Below are positions 17,940-30,102 of a DNA stretch of 64,000 nucleotides, piece after piece. This DNA comes from Paraburkholderia sp. PREW-6R (lineage in GTDB: Bacteria > Pseudomonadota > Gammaproteobacteria > Burkholderiales > Burkholderiaceae), in the NCBI RefSeq assembly GCF_039621805.1, contig NZ_CP155073.1:248001-312000 (forward strand), in the 5' to 3' direction. A program made the translations under genes and the position numbers. Below the pieces are notes generated by a model, which saw nothing but the letters and a program-made list of their open reading frames with translations, was not told the DNA's origin and did no database searches. Within the stretch, counting starts at the first letter, position 1. Each line of letters opens with the position of its first letter.

Positions 17940-19526
17940 TTACTGCACCGACACCGCCGCAAAATTCTGCCGCCCAAACGGACTCACGTGATACCCGCTC
18001 ACATTCGTGCGCGTGATGGCCGCGGCCGTGGGATATCCGAGCGGAATCCACAGCGCCTGATCGTGAATGATCTGCTGCGCCTGCTCGTAGGCTTTCGCGC
18101 GCTTCGACTGGTCCGGCGTGGCCTTGCCGTCGGCGATCAGCTTGTCCAGATCCTGGTCGCAGAACCGCGCGAAGTTGATGCCCGACTTTACCGCGTTGCA
18201 GCTAAAGAGCGGCGACAGGAAGTTGTCCGGGTCGCCATTGTCGCCCGCCCAACCCATGAACAGCGAGTCGTGCTGGCCCTGCTTGGCCTCCTTGATCAGC
18301 TCGCCCCATTCGATCACTTTCACGTCCGCTTTCACGCCGATCTTTGCGAAATCGGCTTGCAGCAGCTCGGCGCCAGCCTTCGGATTTGGATTGAGCACAC
18401 TGCCGGTAGGACGCACCCAGATGGTGGTCTCGAAGCCGTTCGGATAGCCTGCGTCGGCGAGTAGCTTCTTTGCTTTGGCAGGATCATACGGCCATGCCTT
18501 GACTGCCTTGTCGTAGCTCCACGTGTTCGGCGGATACGGATTCACGGCCGGCGTCGCCGTGTTGTCGAACACGGTCTTCAGGTATGTCGTGCGGTCGAAC
18601 GCCATGTTCAGCGCGGCGCGCACCTTCTGGTTGTCCAGCGGTTTTTTCTGCGTGTTCAACGCGACGAACGCCGTCATGAACGCCGGCGTTTGCACGATAG
18701 CGAGCGACTTGTCGCCCTTCGCGTCGGCGAGGTCCTGCGGCTTGGGCGAGAGCGCGATCTGGCATTCGCCCGTCCTGACCTTTTGCGCGCGCACCGTGGC
18801 GTCCGGCGTGATCGCGTAGATCAGGCGGTCGATCTTCGGCTTGGGACCCCAGTAGCCTGGATTCACGTCGTAGCGGATCACCGCGTCTTTCGTGTAGCTC
18901 TTCAGTTCGAACGGTCCCGTGCCGATCGGCTTTGCGTTCAGATCGGCCTGCTTGCCGGCCTTCAGCAACTGGTCGGCATATTCAGCCGAATAGATCGACG
19001 CAAAACCCATTGTCAGGATCGAGATGAAGGTCGCGTCCGGTGCGTTCAGTTCGAACTTGACCGTGTTGTCGTCGACCTTGCTCACGGATTTGATGAGCTT
19101 GGGCAAGCCCATCGACTGCGCGTGCGGAAAACCACTTGCGCCTGCCACCTTGTGCCACGGATTGTTGCCGTCGAGCATGCGCTCGAACGTGAAGACGACG
19201 TCATCGGCGTTCAGCGCACGCGTGGGCTTGAAGTAGTCGGTGCTCTGGAACTGCACGTTCGGCCGCAGATGGAACGTATAAGTGAGGCCGTCGGCGCTCA
19301 CTTCCCACTTGTCGGCCAGCGCGGGCACCACTTTCTTCGCGGCCTCATCGTACGAGACGAGCGGGTTGAAGATCACGTCTGCCGACGCGTTGGTCGTGAC
19401 GAGCGAATTGAACTGCACGACATCGAAGCCGTCGGGGCTCGACTCGGTGCAGACAGTCAGCGGTTTGGCGAGCACGAGCGCGGGCGCCGTGAACAGTACG
19501 GCGGCTGCGAGCAGTTTGAAGCGCAT
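17940..19526 (-). CDS. dppA: ABC transporter periplasmic binding protein, dipeptide type (SBP family 5)
   Basis: A 528-residue periplasmic binding protein of the DppA/OppA family. Signal peptide residues 1-20 (LLAAAVLFTAPALVLA-K), then KPLTVCTESSPDGFDVVQFN. Later come the domain signatures YTFHLRPNVQFQ, NAKPIGTGPFELKSY, NPGYWGPKPKIDRLIY, VRAALNMAFDRTTYL and GWAGDNGDPDNFLSPL. The last one is very close to E. coli DppA, which favours dipeptides or a similar ligand, possibly heme. The ATG at 19526 has GGGAG six bases upstream. No dppBCDF genes adjoin; it stands alone, so it must use a transporter encoded elsewhere. Confidence 0.92.
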   Translation of the reverse strand: MRFKLLAAAVLFTAPALVLAKPLTVCTESSPDGFDVVQFNSLVTTNASADVIFNPLVSYDEAAKKVVPALADKWEVSADGLTYTFHLRPNVQFQSTDYFKPTRALNADDVVFTFERMLDGNNPWHKVAGASGFPHAQSMGLPKLIKSVSKVDDNTVKFELNAPDATFISILTMGFASIYSAEYADQLLKAGKQADLNAKPIGTGPFELKSYTKDAVIRYDVNPGYWGPKPKIDRLIYAITPDATVRAQKVRTGECQIALSPKPQDLADAKGDKSLAIVQTPAFMTAFVALNTQKKPLDNQKVRAALNMAFDRTTYLKTVFDNTATPAVNPYPPNTWSYDKAVKAWPYDPAKAKKLLADAGYPNGFETTIWVRPTGSVLNPNPKAGAELLQADFAKIGVKADVKVIEWGELIKEAKQGQHDSLFMGWAGDNGDPDNFLSPLFSCNAVKSGINFARFCDQDLDKLIADGKATPDQSKRAKAYEQAQQIIHDQALWIPLGYPTAAAITRTNVSGYHVSPFGRQNFAAVSVQ

Positions 19527-19883
19527 AGGTTCTCCCATAACGAGCGCAGTCAGGCAGTGCGTCTGGTTGTGTGGTTATGTTCCGTTGACGAAAGACGGCG
19601 CGGCGCCAGGCATGGCCGTCCATTTCATTGTGATACGTTTCTGGCGCTGGCGCTGGCGCATGGCTTCATGGTGACCGCGCCGCACGCGTCCCGCGTCCTT
19701 CGCGAAAGCTTATCGAAGGGTGGTTGCGGCGACAACAACTTAATCCACCTATCCATAGGGTGCGGACGACGTCGCTGTTCCGGCGTGCGCAGGCTCCGGC
19801 CGCGCTGTGCCGGCAAACGGGGCGTCACGTGGAATGGCCAAAGGTGCAGCCGGCCTCGTCTGGCGCTGCGCGCTTGCGCTGAT
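19527..19883. other. intergenic region upstream of the dipeptide-type binding protein
   Basis: A 357-base spacer between two minus-strand genes. It should hold the dppA-like promoter. Short open frames exist, but none looks coding. I see no hairpin terminator for the upstream SDR and no regulatory dyad. Confidence 0.35.
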
Positions 19884-20663
19884 TTACTCGGCTTCGACGG
19901 TGGTGCGCGGTTTGCGCGGCGCATGCTCGAATGCGCGGTCATATAGCCAGCGCGGCAGGATGTGCAGCAGCATGGCCACGATACGCATCTGCCAGGGGAA
20001 TACCGCGAACGCCGTGCGACGCTCGACCGCGTTCGCCGCTTTCACCGCGAAGCGGTCGGCGTCCATCAGGAACGGCATGCTGTACGGGTTGTGGGCGGTC
20101 ATCGGCGTGCGGATGTAGCCGGGCGCAATGGTGACCACGCCCACGTCGAACGGGCGCATCTCGACGCGCAACGCCTCCAGATACTTGAGCGCCGCGGACT
20201 TCGACGCGCTGTACGCGCCCGAACCCGGCAAACCGCGCACACCGGCGACGCTGGCAATGCCGACCAGCGTGCCCTTCTTCGCGCCGACCATGGCGGTGAC
20301 GAACGGTTCGAACGTGGCGACCATGCCGAAATAGTTGATGTCCATCACTTCGCGGAACGTACGAAGGTCGCCGTGTCCGGTTGCCGCGCCGCGGCTGATG
20401 CCGGCATTGGCAATCACGATGTCCGGCAAACCGTGCTGCGCAATGAAGTGCGCCGCCGCTTCGGCGAGCGCCTCGGCGTCTCGTACGTCGACGGAATAGA
20501 TGGAAATGGGGTTTTGCGGGTGAGACTGCCTGAATGCAGCAAGGGCGTCGCCGCGGCGGGCAACGAGGCCAAGAATCGCGCCGCGCCGCGCATATTCGGC
20601 GGCGAGCGCGAGGCCGATACCACTCGACGCGCCGGTAATGAAGACTTTCTGCGGAGTACTCAT
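19884..20663 (-). CDS. short-chain dehydrogenase/reductase
   Basis: A 259-residue classical SDR. TGASSGIG is at residues 10-17, NAGISRGA lies near 85, and the catalytic Tyr and Lys are in SGAYSASKSAALKYLE. The C-terminal part has YDRAFEHAPRKPR. The frame runs open far upstream (to 20900) through the end of dsbA, but the family starts at MSTPQKVFITG, ATG 20661-20663, with GAAGG upstream. It follows dsbA after 16 bases and is the last gene of argS-SPOR-dsbA-SDR. Substrate unknown. Confidence 0.92.
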   Translation of the reverse strand: MSTPQKVFITGASSGIGLALAAEYARRGAILGLVARRGDALAAFRQSHPQNPISIYSVDVRDAEALAEAAAHFIAQHGLPDIVIANAGISRGAATGHGDLRTFREVMDINYFGMVATFEPFVTAMVGAKKGTLVGIASVAGVRGLPGSGAYSASKSAALKYLEALRVEMRPFDVGVVTIAPGYIRTPMTAHNPYSMPFLMDADRFAVKAANAVERRTAFAVFPWQMRIVAMLLHILPRWLYDRAFEHAPRKPRTTVEAE

Positions 20664-20679
20664 TCCGGCGCCTTCGACG

Positions 20680-21318
20680 TTACATCTTTTTCGCGCGGAC
20701 CTGTGCAACCAGATAATCCAGCACCTGGATCGTGCCCGGCAGGCTGTTGGTCGCGGCCGGCCCGGTTTCATACTTGCCTTGAACAGCCAGCGTCGGCACA
20801 CCGTCGATCTTGTAGTCGTCGAGCAGTTTCTTGTCTTTCTGCAGCGCGCTTTGTGTCGAGAACGAGTTGTACGCTTCCATGTACTTCTTCGGGTCGACAC
20901 CGTTCTTCGCGAGGAATTTGGCCTGATCTTCCGGCGTCAGCAAGTAGTCCTTGTTGACGTGGATTTCGTTGAAGACCTTGGGCGTGAGTTGCGTGGCGAG
21001 GCCGAGCGCGTCGAGCGCGTGGTACATCTTCGAATGCGGAATGAAGTCGTCGCGGAAGGCCACCGGCACGCGCTTGAACACGACGTCCGGACCCTGCTTC
21101 TTCACCCACGCTTCGAGGTACGGGTTGAATTCATTGCAGTGCGGGCAGCCATACCAGAAAAATTCGGTGACTTCGATCTTGCCAGCGGGTTCGTCGGTGG
21201 GTTGCGGCGAGGACAGCACCGTGTAGTCCTTGCCTGCGACCGGAGCGGCCGGCGATGCGTGCGCCGTTGCGGCCACGAGGCCCAGCGACAGGAACAGAAT
21301 GCTCAGCAGTTTCTTCAT
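20680..21318 (-). CDS. dsbA: thiol:disulfide interchange protein DsbA
   Basis: A 212-residue periplasmic oxidase that introduces disulfide bonds. Signal peptide residues 1-21 (SILFLSLGLVAATAHA-S). The thioredoxin-fold active site is CPHC at residues 58-61 in FFWYGCPHCNEF. The cis-proline loop is DGVPTLAVQGKY, and the helical insert lies between. The cysteine pair and the conserved PVAFRDDF segment are intact. It sits 168 bases after the SPOR gene. Substrates here could include the Cys-rich secreted hydrolase and DacC (inference). Confidence 0.97.
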   Translation of the reverse strand: MKKLLSILFLSLGLVAATAHASPAAPVAGKDYTVLSSPQPTDEPAGKIEVTEFFWYGCPHCNEFNPYLEAWVKKQGPDVVFKRVPVAFRDDFIPHSKMYHALDALGLATQLTPKVFNEIHVNKDYLLTPEDQAKFLAKNGVDPKKYMEAYNSFSTQSALQKDKKLLDDYKIDGVPTLAVQGKYETGPAATNSLPGTIQVLDYLVAQVRAKKM

Positions 21319-21486
21319 GTTGTGATGACCCAGGTAGGCGGTAAAGCGGTGGCGCCACGCAAATGCCCGTCACCGTCTGTCGTTTCGGCATGGGCGCTGT
21401 CAAGCGCCCTTTGTGTTTGTGACACACGCCGCACCCCGATAGTTCGGCGGCGGCGCGAGCCTGCAAACCGTGTCCGTTATGGTTGA

Positions 21487-22281
21487 TTACTGTTTCGTGA
21501 AACGGATCACGGCGGTGTCCACGCCGGCGTCGGACAGACGCTGACGGCTCGCATTCATGTCCTCGAACTTCGAGAACGGTCCGATACGCACGCGGTAATA
21601 CGTCACGCCGCCCGCGTCACGCTGTGTGACTTTCGACTCGAAGCCCTGGAACGCAAGGCGTGCGCGCTGCTGTTCGGCATCCGCCGACGTCTTGTACGCA
21701 CCGACCTGCAGGAAGTAACCCGTGTTCGCGTCACCCGGCGCCGGCGCGGCGCCTGAATCCTGCCTGCCGTTGCTGGCCGTGGCGGACGAGCCGCTCTTCG
21801 GCGCGGAGCCCGACGCCGTAGCGGCCGGCGTACTCGAACCTTGCGGCTTCTTCGCCGTGCTGCCCGCCGTGCTGGTGCCGTTATCCTGCGCGGGCTTCGG
21901 TGCAACTGCCGTACCGTTCGCGCTGCCCGCCGACGGCGGCACTTCGACGATCTGCGGTTCCTCCAGCATGCCCGACTGGGTTTGCGAGTTGGTCTGACCG
22001 GGCGCGGTGTTGGGCGGTGCCGGCTGCGCGGCTTGCGGCACCGGCTGGCCCGGCGTCTTGCCCTGCAAAGGACGGTTCGGATCGTATTGCTGCACCTGGC
22101 TCGAACCGGTGTCCGGCGCCGCGGGCGGCGCGACTTTCGAGACGAACGGCGTAGGCGCACGGGTGATATACAGCGCCACCACTACCGCGATCGCCAGGCC
22201 GACGATCAGGCCCAGCACGATGCCGAGAAAGGTGCCCCCGGTTTGTTTCGATTGCTTCGTTGTGCGGCGTGGTTTTGCCAT
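21487..22281 (-). CDS. SPOR-domain membrane protein (FtsN-like)
   Basis: A 264-residue inner-membrane protein with one membrane segment at residues 17-39 (GTFLGIVLGLIVGLAIAVVVALYIT) after a basic cytoplasmic tail MAKPRRTTKQSKQ. It then has a long Pro/Ala/Ser-rich periplasmic linker and a C-terminal SPOR domain from about residue 190 (YFLQVGAYKTSADAEQQRARL, then VTYYRVRIGPF). SPOR domains bind denuded septal glycan strands, so a division role like FtsN is likely. The ATG at 22281 (MAKPRR) is preferred to 22299. It is placed between argS and dsbA, a layout that is familiar from Burkholderia. The argS-proximal position also fits E. coli ftsN lying near other translation genes. Confidence 0.9.
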   Translation of the reverse strand: MAKPRRTTKQSKQTGGTFLGIVLGLIVGLAIAVVVALYITRAPTPFVSKVAPPAAPDTGSSQVQQYDPNRPLQGKTPGQPVPQAAQPAPPNTAPGQTNSQTQSGMLEEPQIVEVPPSAGSANGTAVAPKPAQDNGTSTAGSTAKKPQGSSTPAATASGSAPKSGSSATASNGRQDSGAAPAPGDANTGYFLQVGAYKTSADAEQQRARLAFQGFESKVTQRDAGGVTYYRVRIGPFSKFEDMNASRQRLSDAGVDTAVIRFTKQ

Positions 22282-22360
22282 CGTATGAATCACCTGCAAA
22301 AAGAATCCTGGAACGGCCGTCGATTATAACGACGGCCGCGTGCATGTTACGCCGGAGGAC

Positions 22361-24151
22361 TTACATCTTGACGGGAGCAGAGACGCCAATCGTCGCGAGA
22401 CCGTTGGCCAGCACCTGACGCGTAGCCGCGAGCAGCGCCACACGTGCATTGCGCTCGGCTGCGTCGTCGACCAGCACGCGTTCGGCCCGATCATTGTAGA
22501 ACGAGTGGAATTCCCCGGCGAGGTCGCGCAGATAGAACGCAACCGCATGCGGTGCGAGTTCTTCGGCGGCGTGCTGCAGCATGTCCGGAAATTCCGCGAG
22601 CTTGTTCAGCAGCGCCATGGCACGCTCGCTGGTGAGCGGAGATAGGTCCACCTCGGCAAGCGTGCTTTCGTCGGTGTGGTACCGCGCCTTGCATTCTGCG
22701 ATGACCGAGCAGATCCGTGCGTGCGCATATTGCACGTAGTGCACCGGGTTTTCGTCGTTCTGTTTCAACGCGAGGTCGATGTCGAACACGAACTCCGTGT
22801 CGGCCTTGCGCGAAATCAGGAAGAAGCGCACGGCGTCGCGGCCGCGGCGGATCGTTTCCTCGTCGATCAGATCGACGGCGGCTTCCGAACCCGGCGTTGC
22901 GCCGCCCGACCATTCGATCAGGTCGCGCACCGTCACGTAGCTGCCGGCGCGCTTGGAGATTTTCACCTCTTCGCCATTGCGCACGACCGTGACCATCTTG
23001 TGCAGGATGTAGTCGGGATACCCCTTCGGAATGCCGACGCCGAGACCTTGCAGGCCCGCGCGCACCCGCGCGACCGTGCCGTGGTGATCCGAGCCCTGAA
23101 TGTTGATGACCTTGGTGAAGCCGCGCTCCCACTTGGCAACGTGATACGCGACGTCAGGCACGAAGTACGTGTAGGTGCCGTCGGTCTTGCGCATTACGCG
23201 GTCTTTGTCGTCGCCCTCGTCGGTGGTGCGCAGCCACAGCGCGCCGTCCTGTTCGTAGGTCTTGCCGGCGGCGATCAGCGCGTCGACAGTTTTCTCGACG
23301 CGGCCTTCGCTGTACAGCGACGACTCCAGATAGTACTGGTCGAACTTCACGCCGAACGCCTGCAGGTCCATGTCCTGTTCGCGGCGCAGATACGCAACCG
23401 CGAAACGGCGGATAGCGGCGAGATTCTCGACGTCGCCTGCGCCGGTCACGGGCTCGCCGTCGCTCGCGGCCACGGTGACACCGTTCAGATAGTCTTTCGC
23501 GATGTCGGCAATGTACTCGCCGTTATATGCCGACGCTGGCCAGCCTTCGTCGCCGGGCGCGAGGCCGCGCGCACGCGCCTGCGTGGAAAGCGCGAGCGTC
23601 TGGATCTGCACGCCGGCGTCGTTGTAGTAGAACTCGCGGTGCACGTCCCAACCTTGCGACGCCAGTACGTTCGACAACGCGTCGCCGAGTGCGGCCTGGC
23701 GGCCGTGACCAACGTGCAGCGGGCCGGTCGGATTCGCCGACACGAATTCGATCAGCACGTGCCGTCCGGCTTCGCGCTGCGAGCGGCCGAACGCGTCTTT
23801 TTCCGCGAGCACGGCGGCGATCACCGCCTGCTTCGCGGCAGCGGCAAGACGCAGGTTAATGAAGCCGGGGCCGGCGACTTCTGCGGCTTGAACGAGCCCC
23901 CTGGCCTGCGGGTGCACGAGCAATGCGTCGACGATCTGTTGCGCAAGCTGGCGCGGATTGGCGCGCAGCGGCTTGGCGAGTTGCATCGCCACGTTGCAGG
24001 CGACGTCGCCGTGAGCAGCCACCTTCGGGCGCTCGAGCGTGATGGCGGGCGAGACAAAAGCGGCTTCGGTCGCGCCCTGGGAGGCGGATGCGACCTGCTT
24101 CACCGTGTCGGCGAGCAGTGTTTCGAGAGTGTGTTTATGTGCAGGCAGCAT
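22361..24151 (-). CDS. argS: arginyl-tRNA synthetase
   Basis: A 596-residue class I aminoacyl-tRNA synthetase charging tRNA-Arg. The N-terminal Add1 domain includes [21 protein letters not shown]. The HIGH-type motif is HVGHG at residues 146-150 in [20 protein letters not shown]. The KMSKS-type motif reads [11 protein letters not shown], and the anticodon-binding C-terminus is [18 protein letters not shown] to the end. Length is normal. It is the first gene of a minus-strand group with the SPOR protein (79 bases later), dsbA and an SDR. Confidence 0.97.
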   Translation of the reverse strand: MLPAHKHTLETLLADTVKQVASASQGATEAAFVSPAITLERPKVAAHGDVACNVAMQLAKPLRANPRQLAQQIVDALLVHPQARGLVQAAEVAGPGFINLRLAAAAKQAVIAAVLAEKDAFGRSQREAGRHVLIEFVSANPTGPLHVGHGRQAALGDALSNVLASQGWDVHREFYYNDAGVQIQTLALSTQARARGLAPGDEGWPASAYNGEYIADIAKDYLNGVTVAASDGEPVTGAGDVENLAAIRRFAVAYLRREQDMDLQAFGVKFDQYYLESSLYSEGRVEKTVDALIAAGKTYEQDGALWLRTTDEGDDKDRVMRKTDGTYTYFVPDVAYHVAKWERGFTKVINIQGSDHHGTVARVRAGLQGLGVGIPKGYPDYILHKMVTVVRNGEEVKISKRAGSYVTVRDLIEWSGGATPGSEAAVDLIDEETIRRGRDAVRFFLISRKADTEFVFDIDLALKQNDENPVHYVQYAHARICSVIAECKARYHTDESTLAEVDLSPLTSERAMALLNKLAEFPDMLQHAAEELAPHAVAFYLRDLAGEFHSFYNDRAERVLVDDAAERNARVALLAATRQVLANGLATIGVSAPVKM

Positions 24152-24598
24152 GCTTGTTGCGAGTCCAGTGAGGCAATCCGGTGATGCGCAAGAGGCGCCG
24201 GCCGCGCGCTCGTTGCGGCCGATGAATCAGAAGCGTGGAAAGCGGCGATGCACGCGCCGCGCTGCGTTGGGCGCGCCGCCGGCAGCAGGCACGTTGCCTG
24301 CAACGCCATGTGTACGGCGCACGGCGGCCTGCGCTGTTGCGGTTGCGGTGGTTCGCGGCAGTGATGCGCAAAGCCACGGCCAGCCGGCCTGAGCGCGTGA
24401 CTTGTGCTTCGCCGCGCCCGGCGCAGTGCGGCGCGCTTTTCCGTTCAGACGGATTTTAGCAGGTGCTAATATGTTCAATGAGATGCCCAGCAAGGGCCGT
24501 GGCCGTCAGGCCTGACCGGCGAGCCAACGTAACGCATGCCGGCAGTGGTAGTCGAACTGCTCGCGCGTGGGTCCAACATAACGAAAAAGGGAATTGTC
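24152..24598. other. 447-base divergent intergenic region
   Basis: The spacer between argS (minus) and the DUF1840 gene (plus). The segment 24180-24430 is very GC-rich with many GCGC runs. Around 24450-24480 the base mix changes to an A/T-rich block (GATTTTAGCAGGTGCTAATATG) that could hold a promoter for the plus-strand gene, -10 TAATAT at 24467-24472. No gene, tRNA or named RNA is recognisable. Confidence 0.35.
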
Positions 24599-24925
24599 AT
24601 GCTGATTACTTTTAAATGCCGCGCCTGCCCAGACGTGATGATGCTGGAAAACCTCGCACAATATCTGGTGGGTATCGTCGGTAAGCAGCTGGGTCAGCGG
24701 GGCGTCATCATGCACGACGAACTGGCTCTGGCAATCGAAAAGCTCGAAGCTGCGATTACGTTCGACAAACAGGAGCGCGCCGAGCACGACGGCCATTTCC
24801 ACGAACACGAAGAAGGCCACGAGCACCACGAGATTCCGCCGGGTCTTGCGCAACGTGCCTATCCGTTCCTCGACATGCTGCGTGCGGCGCAGAAGGAAAA
24901 CACGGACATCATCTGGGGCATTTAG
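24599..24925 (+). CDS. DUF1840 family protein with His-rich segment
   Basis: A 108-residue cytoplasmic protein of the DUF1840 family, found in Betaproteobacteria and functionally unknown. The conserved parts are MLITFKCRACPDVMML at the start (with Cys7 and Cys10), LGQRGVIMHDELALAIEKLEAAI and AYPFLDMLRAAQKENTDIIWGI at the end. Residues 63-77 are rich in His and Glu (HDGHFHEHEEGHEHH), like a metal-binding linker. The frame is open from 24536, but the ATG at 24599 has AGGGA seven bases upstream and matches the family start. A bidirectional terminator follows. Confidence 0.9.
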   Translation: MLITFKCRACPDVMMLENLAQYLVGIVGKQLGQRGVIMHDELALAIEKLEAAITFDKQERAEHDGHFHEHEEGHEHHEIPPGLAQRAYPFLDMLRAAQKENTDIIWGI

Positions 24926-25081
24926 GTCGGCGCGCTGTTGCCGCCCGAGCTGAATCGGCTCGAACGCGAGGCCGAGCCGTACCATACGGCGCGGCTGCGC
25001 CCGAGGTGAGGGCCAGGAAGGGTAAGGTCGGCGCAAGGTGAGGACGAGGTGGGCGCAACAGCATAGCCTCACGCCTCAATG

Positions 25082-25110
25082 AAAAGAGCCCGCTCGAAGC
25101 GGGCTCTTTC
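25082..25110. terminator. bidirectional terminator
   Basis: AGAGCCCGCT, loop CGA, AGCGGGCTCT, with AAA before and TTTC after. A perfect 10-bp stem between the DUF1840 gene and the converging small secreted-protein gene. Confidence 0.85.
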
Positions 25111-25154
25111 GCATTTCAAAGGCCGGCTTGCTACAGCCTCGCCCCACCAGCTTG

Positions 25155-25364
25155 TTAGCTGGCAGCGTCCGCAGGGGCGGCCGCGGGTGCCGACGCGCCT
25201 TTCTTCATTTTCTTTTTCTTCGGCTTCTTGACGTGTTTCTCGACGGGCGGCGAATACGAACTCACCGCGCCGCTGGCGCCGGCGGGAGCGGCCGTCTGAG
25301 CCAGTGCGACCGAGGCGCTGGCGGCGAGCGAAACAGCAGTCAACAACAGCGTCAGCTTCTTCAT
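25155..25364 (-). CDS. small exported Lys-rich protein
   Basis: A 69-residue protein with a clear signal peptide (MKKLTLLLTAVSLAASASVALAQ, cleavage near residue 22). The mature peptide is about 47 residues, with a strongly basic block HVKKPKKKKMKKG between Ala/Pro-rich ends. GGAG lies eight bases before the ATG. I recognise it only as a type of small hypothetical protein common in Burkholderia. The basic block may bind DNA, phosphate-rich envelope polymers or lipopolysaccharide; that is a guess. It is transcribed on its own, convergent to the DUF1840 gene. Confidence 0.8.
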   Translation of the reverse strand: MKKLTLLLTAVSLAASASVALAQTAAPAGASGAVSSYSPPVEKHVKKPKKKKMKKGASAPAAAPADAAS

Positions 25365-25521
25365 ACGATTTTCTCCGTTGACGATTGCAATTAATTAAGC
25401 CGACGCGTTTTGGCCGCGTCTGGCGGGGTCCAGCCGATTCAGTCTACAAAGCCGAAAATTACGGTGCTGCAAATATTCAGTCTTTCACGCTGGATATAGT
25501 GGATTTCCCGCCACGCTTCGT

Positions 25522-28239
<2,718 letters not shown>

Positions 28240-28309
28240 GGCGTATGTGCTCGATTGCTGCGGTGGAATGCGTTGGGTTCGACAGACTGACGGTGCGGCG
28301 CCGCGTGAC

Positions 28310-29380
28310 TCAGGCCGCGTCGCGATACTGCGTGGGCCACTGGCGCGGCTTGATGTCGGCCAGCGCTTTCGCAATCGCCGCAATATGCTCCGGCGTGGTC
28401 CCGCAGCATCCACCCGCGATGTTCACGAGCCCCGCCTGGGCAAATTCTTTCAACAGGCCCGACGTGTCCGCGGGCAATTCGTCGAAGCCCGTGTCGCTCA
28501 TCGGGTTCGGCAAACCGGCGTTGGGATAGCACGACACGTAGGTATCGCACAGTTTCGCCAGTTCGGCGATGTACGGGCGCATCAGCGCCGCGCCCAGTGC
28601 GCAGTTCAGGCCGAAGGTCAGCGGCTTTGCATGACGCAGCGAGTTCCAGAACGCCTCGACCGTCTGACCCGACAGAATGCGGCCCGACGCGTCGGTGACG
28701 GTGCCTGAAATCATGATCGGCAGGCGTTCGCCCGTGTTTTCGAACAGCTCGTCGAGCGCGAACAGCGCGGCTTTCGCATTCAGCGTGTCGAAAATCGTTT
28801 CGACGAGGAACAGATCGGCGCCGCCGTCGAGTAGCGCCTTGGCCTGCGCGTAATAGGCTGCGCGCAGTTCGTCGAACGTGACGTTGCGCGCACCCGGATC
28901 GTTCACGTCAGGCGAGATGCTCGCAGTTTTCGGCGTCGGTCCAATCGCGCCGGCGACAAAGCGTGGCTTGTCCGGCGTCGAGTATTTGTCGCAGGCGGCG
29001 CGCGCGAGCTTTGCCGATTCGAGGTTCATCTCGATTGCGAGGTCTTCCATGCCGTAGTCGGCCTGCGCCACCGTGGTCGCGCCAAACGTGTTCGTTTCGA
29101 TGATGTCGGCGCCCGCAGCGAGGTACTGCTCGTGAATCTCACGGATCACGTGCGGCTGCGTGATGGACAACAGCTCATTGTTGCCCTTGATATCGCGACC
29201 ATAGTCTTTGAAACGTTCGCCACGGTAGGCGGTTTCATCGAGCTTGTAGCGCTGGATCATCGTGCCCATTGCGCCGTCCAGAATCAGGATGCGCGACTTG
29301 AGCAGCGCAGGCAGCGTCGCGCCGCGCGTGTAAGCGGCTTCTGGACGGATGGGCGTGGCAGTTTGAGCAGGCTGGTTCAT
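28310..29380 (-). CDS. metH: methionine synthase, homocysteine-binding part
   Basis: A 356-residue protein equal to the N-terminal module of MetH (homocysteine S-methyltransferase domain). [13 protein letters not shown] is near residue 30, and the zinc ligands are a Cys in FGLNCALGA and the Cys pair in [11 protein letters not shown]. It is complete and ends where E. coli MetH continues into the folate domain, so the enzyme is split in two polypeptides rather than frameshifted. The ATG at 29380 (MNQPAQ) follows a likely -10 TACAAT; the frame extends upstream without family sequence. It is the first gene of a two-gene operon with the larger MetH part. Confidence 0.96.
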   Translation of the reverse strand: MNQPAQTATPIRPEAAYTRGATLPALLKSRILILDGAMGTMIQRYKLDETAYRGERFKDYGRDIKGNNELLSITQPHVIREIHEQYLAAGADIIETNTFGATTVAQADYGMEDLAIEMNLESAKLARAACDKYSTPDKPRFVAGAIGPTPKTASISPDVNDPGARNVTFDELRAAYYAQAKALLDGGADLFLVETIFDTLNAKAALFALDELFENTGERLPIMISGTVTDASGRILSGQTVEAFWNSLRHAKPLTFGLNCALGAALMRPYIAELAKLCDTYVSCYPNAGLPNPMSDTGFDELPADTSGLLKEFAQAGLVNIAGGCCGTTPEHIAAIAKALADIKPRQWPTQYRDAA

Positions 29381-29595
29381 GGCGGACAAGGGCTTGCGCC
29401 GGTGTTTGCGGAAGCCTTGCATTGTAGCCGCTGCCGCGCGGTTTCGCCGGGTGCCGGCGGCGAGGGCAGCAGGCGCAGTCAAGGCGGTCGCCGCCATTCA
29501 GCGCGTTTGGCTGACATCGCAGAACGGTGCGGGCCAGATGGCAGCCTCGGGGGGAGGGCTGGTTCCAAACAGTTTTGAGACAGATGTAGACGTGC
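29381..29595. other. metH leader and promoter region
   Basis: Minus-strand TACAAT (29421-29426) lies about 40 bases before the metH start and is a good -10; its -35 is weak. I looked for an S-adenosylhomocysteine or cobalamin riboswitch, since these can precede metH, and found no match to their conserved cores. No gene is supported. Confidence 0.4.
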
Positions 29596-29634
29596 CAAAT
29601 AAAACGGTCCAGCAGACGAACGCCTGCTGGACCG
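29596..29634 (-). terminator. terminator of the DUF3567 gene
   Basis: On the minus strand, CGGTCCAGCAG, loop GCGTTCGT, CTGCTGGACCG, then TTTTATTTGG. The 11-bp stem is perfect. It lies about 95 bases after the DUF3567 stop and insulates metH. Confidence 0.85.
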
Positions 29635-29727
29635 CTTCATCACTACAGACCGACTTGTAAAAGCCGCCGGTAAGGCCTGGCGGCGCGGTCAATGTTGGTC
29701 GCCAACGACGTGAGCCGAACCCTCTGG

Positions 29728-29985
29728 TTAGTGAAGAATGACCGGCTGATGCATCAGACTGTCGAATTGCCCAAGAAATTCGTCGACTTCATCCAGTGAC
29801 GGTTCCTCTTCGATCAGCTTCTGTACGTGCTCGCGAAAGCGCGCCGCCATTGCGCCGTCAATGTAAATTTCACGCTGCATGTTTTTATCGACGATCTCGT
29901 AGCCGCCCGACTTCATGGCCAGCAGACCTTCCTGCGGCGGAAACTCGACGACACAATAATTAGGGCTGTTGTAGATCATTTGCAT
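29728..29985 (-). CDS. DUF3567 family protein
   Basis: An 85-residue acidic protein beginning MQMIYNSPNYCVVEFPPQ, the hallmark of DUF3567 (also called BTH_I0359-like), a Burkholderiales family of unknown function. It continues KSGGYEIVDKNMQREIYI and an acidic C-terminus EEEPSLDEVDEFLGQFD. No signal peptide or membrane segment. It stands alone with its own strong terminator, which points to a monocistronic, well-expressed gene. The ATG at 29985 is the first possible start and fits the family length. Confidence 0.9.
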   Translation of the reverse strand: MQMIYNSPNYCVVEFPPQEGLLAMKSGGYEIVDKNMQREIYIDGAMAARFREHVQKLIEEEPSLDEVDEFLGQFDSLMHQPVILH

Positions 29986-30102
29986 GGCGACACTCCTTAT
30001 TTCCGTTGGCTCCTAGCCGTTCTTGCGCCATAGGTGGAGCATTTGGTGTGGAATTCAAGGGGTGGGTCCGGATTGACACTTGCAAAGTTCCGGACCTACC
30101 GG

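Noticed and set aside
24506..25072. Minus-strand frame ending in a natural-looking YVGPTREQFDYHCRHALRW
   Set aside because: Most of it is antisense to the well-supported DUF1840 gene, and no start with a ribosome-binding site or homologous family was recognised.
29381..29600. SAH or cobalamin riboswitch upstream of metH
   Set aside because: The conserved cores of these elements are not found on the minus strand. Only a -10-like TACAAT is supported.
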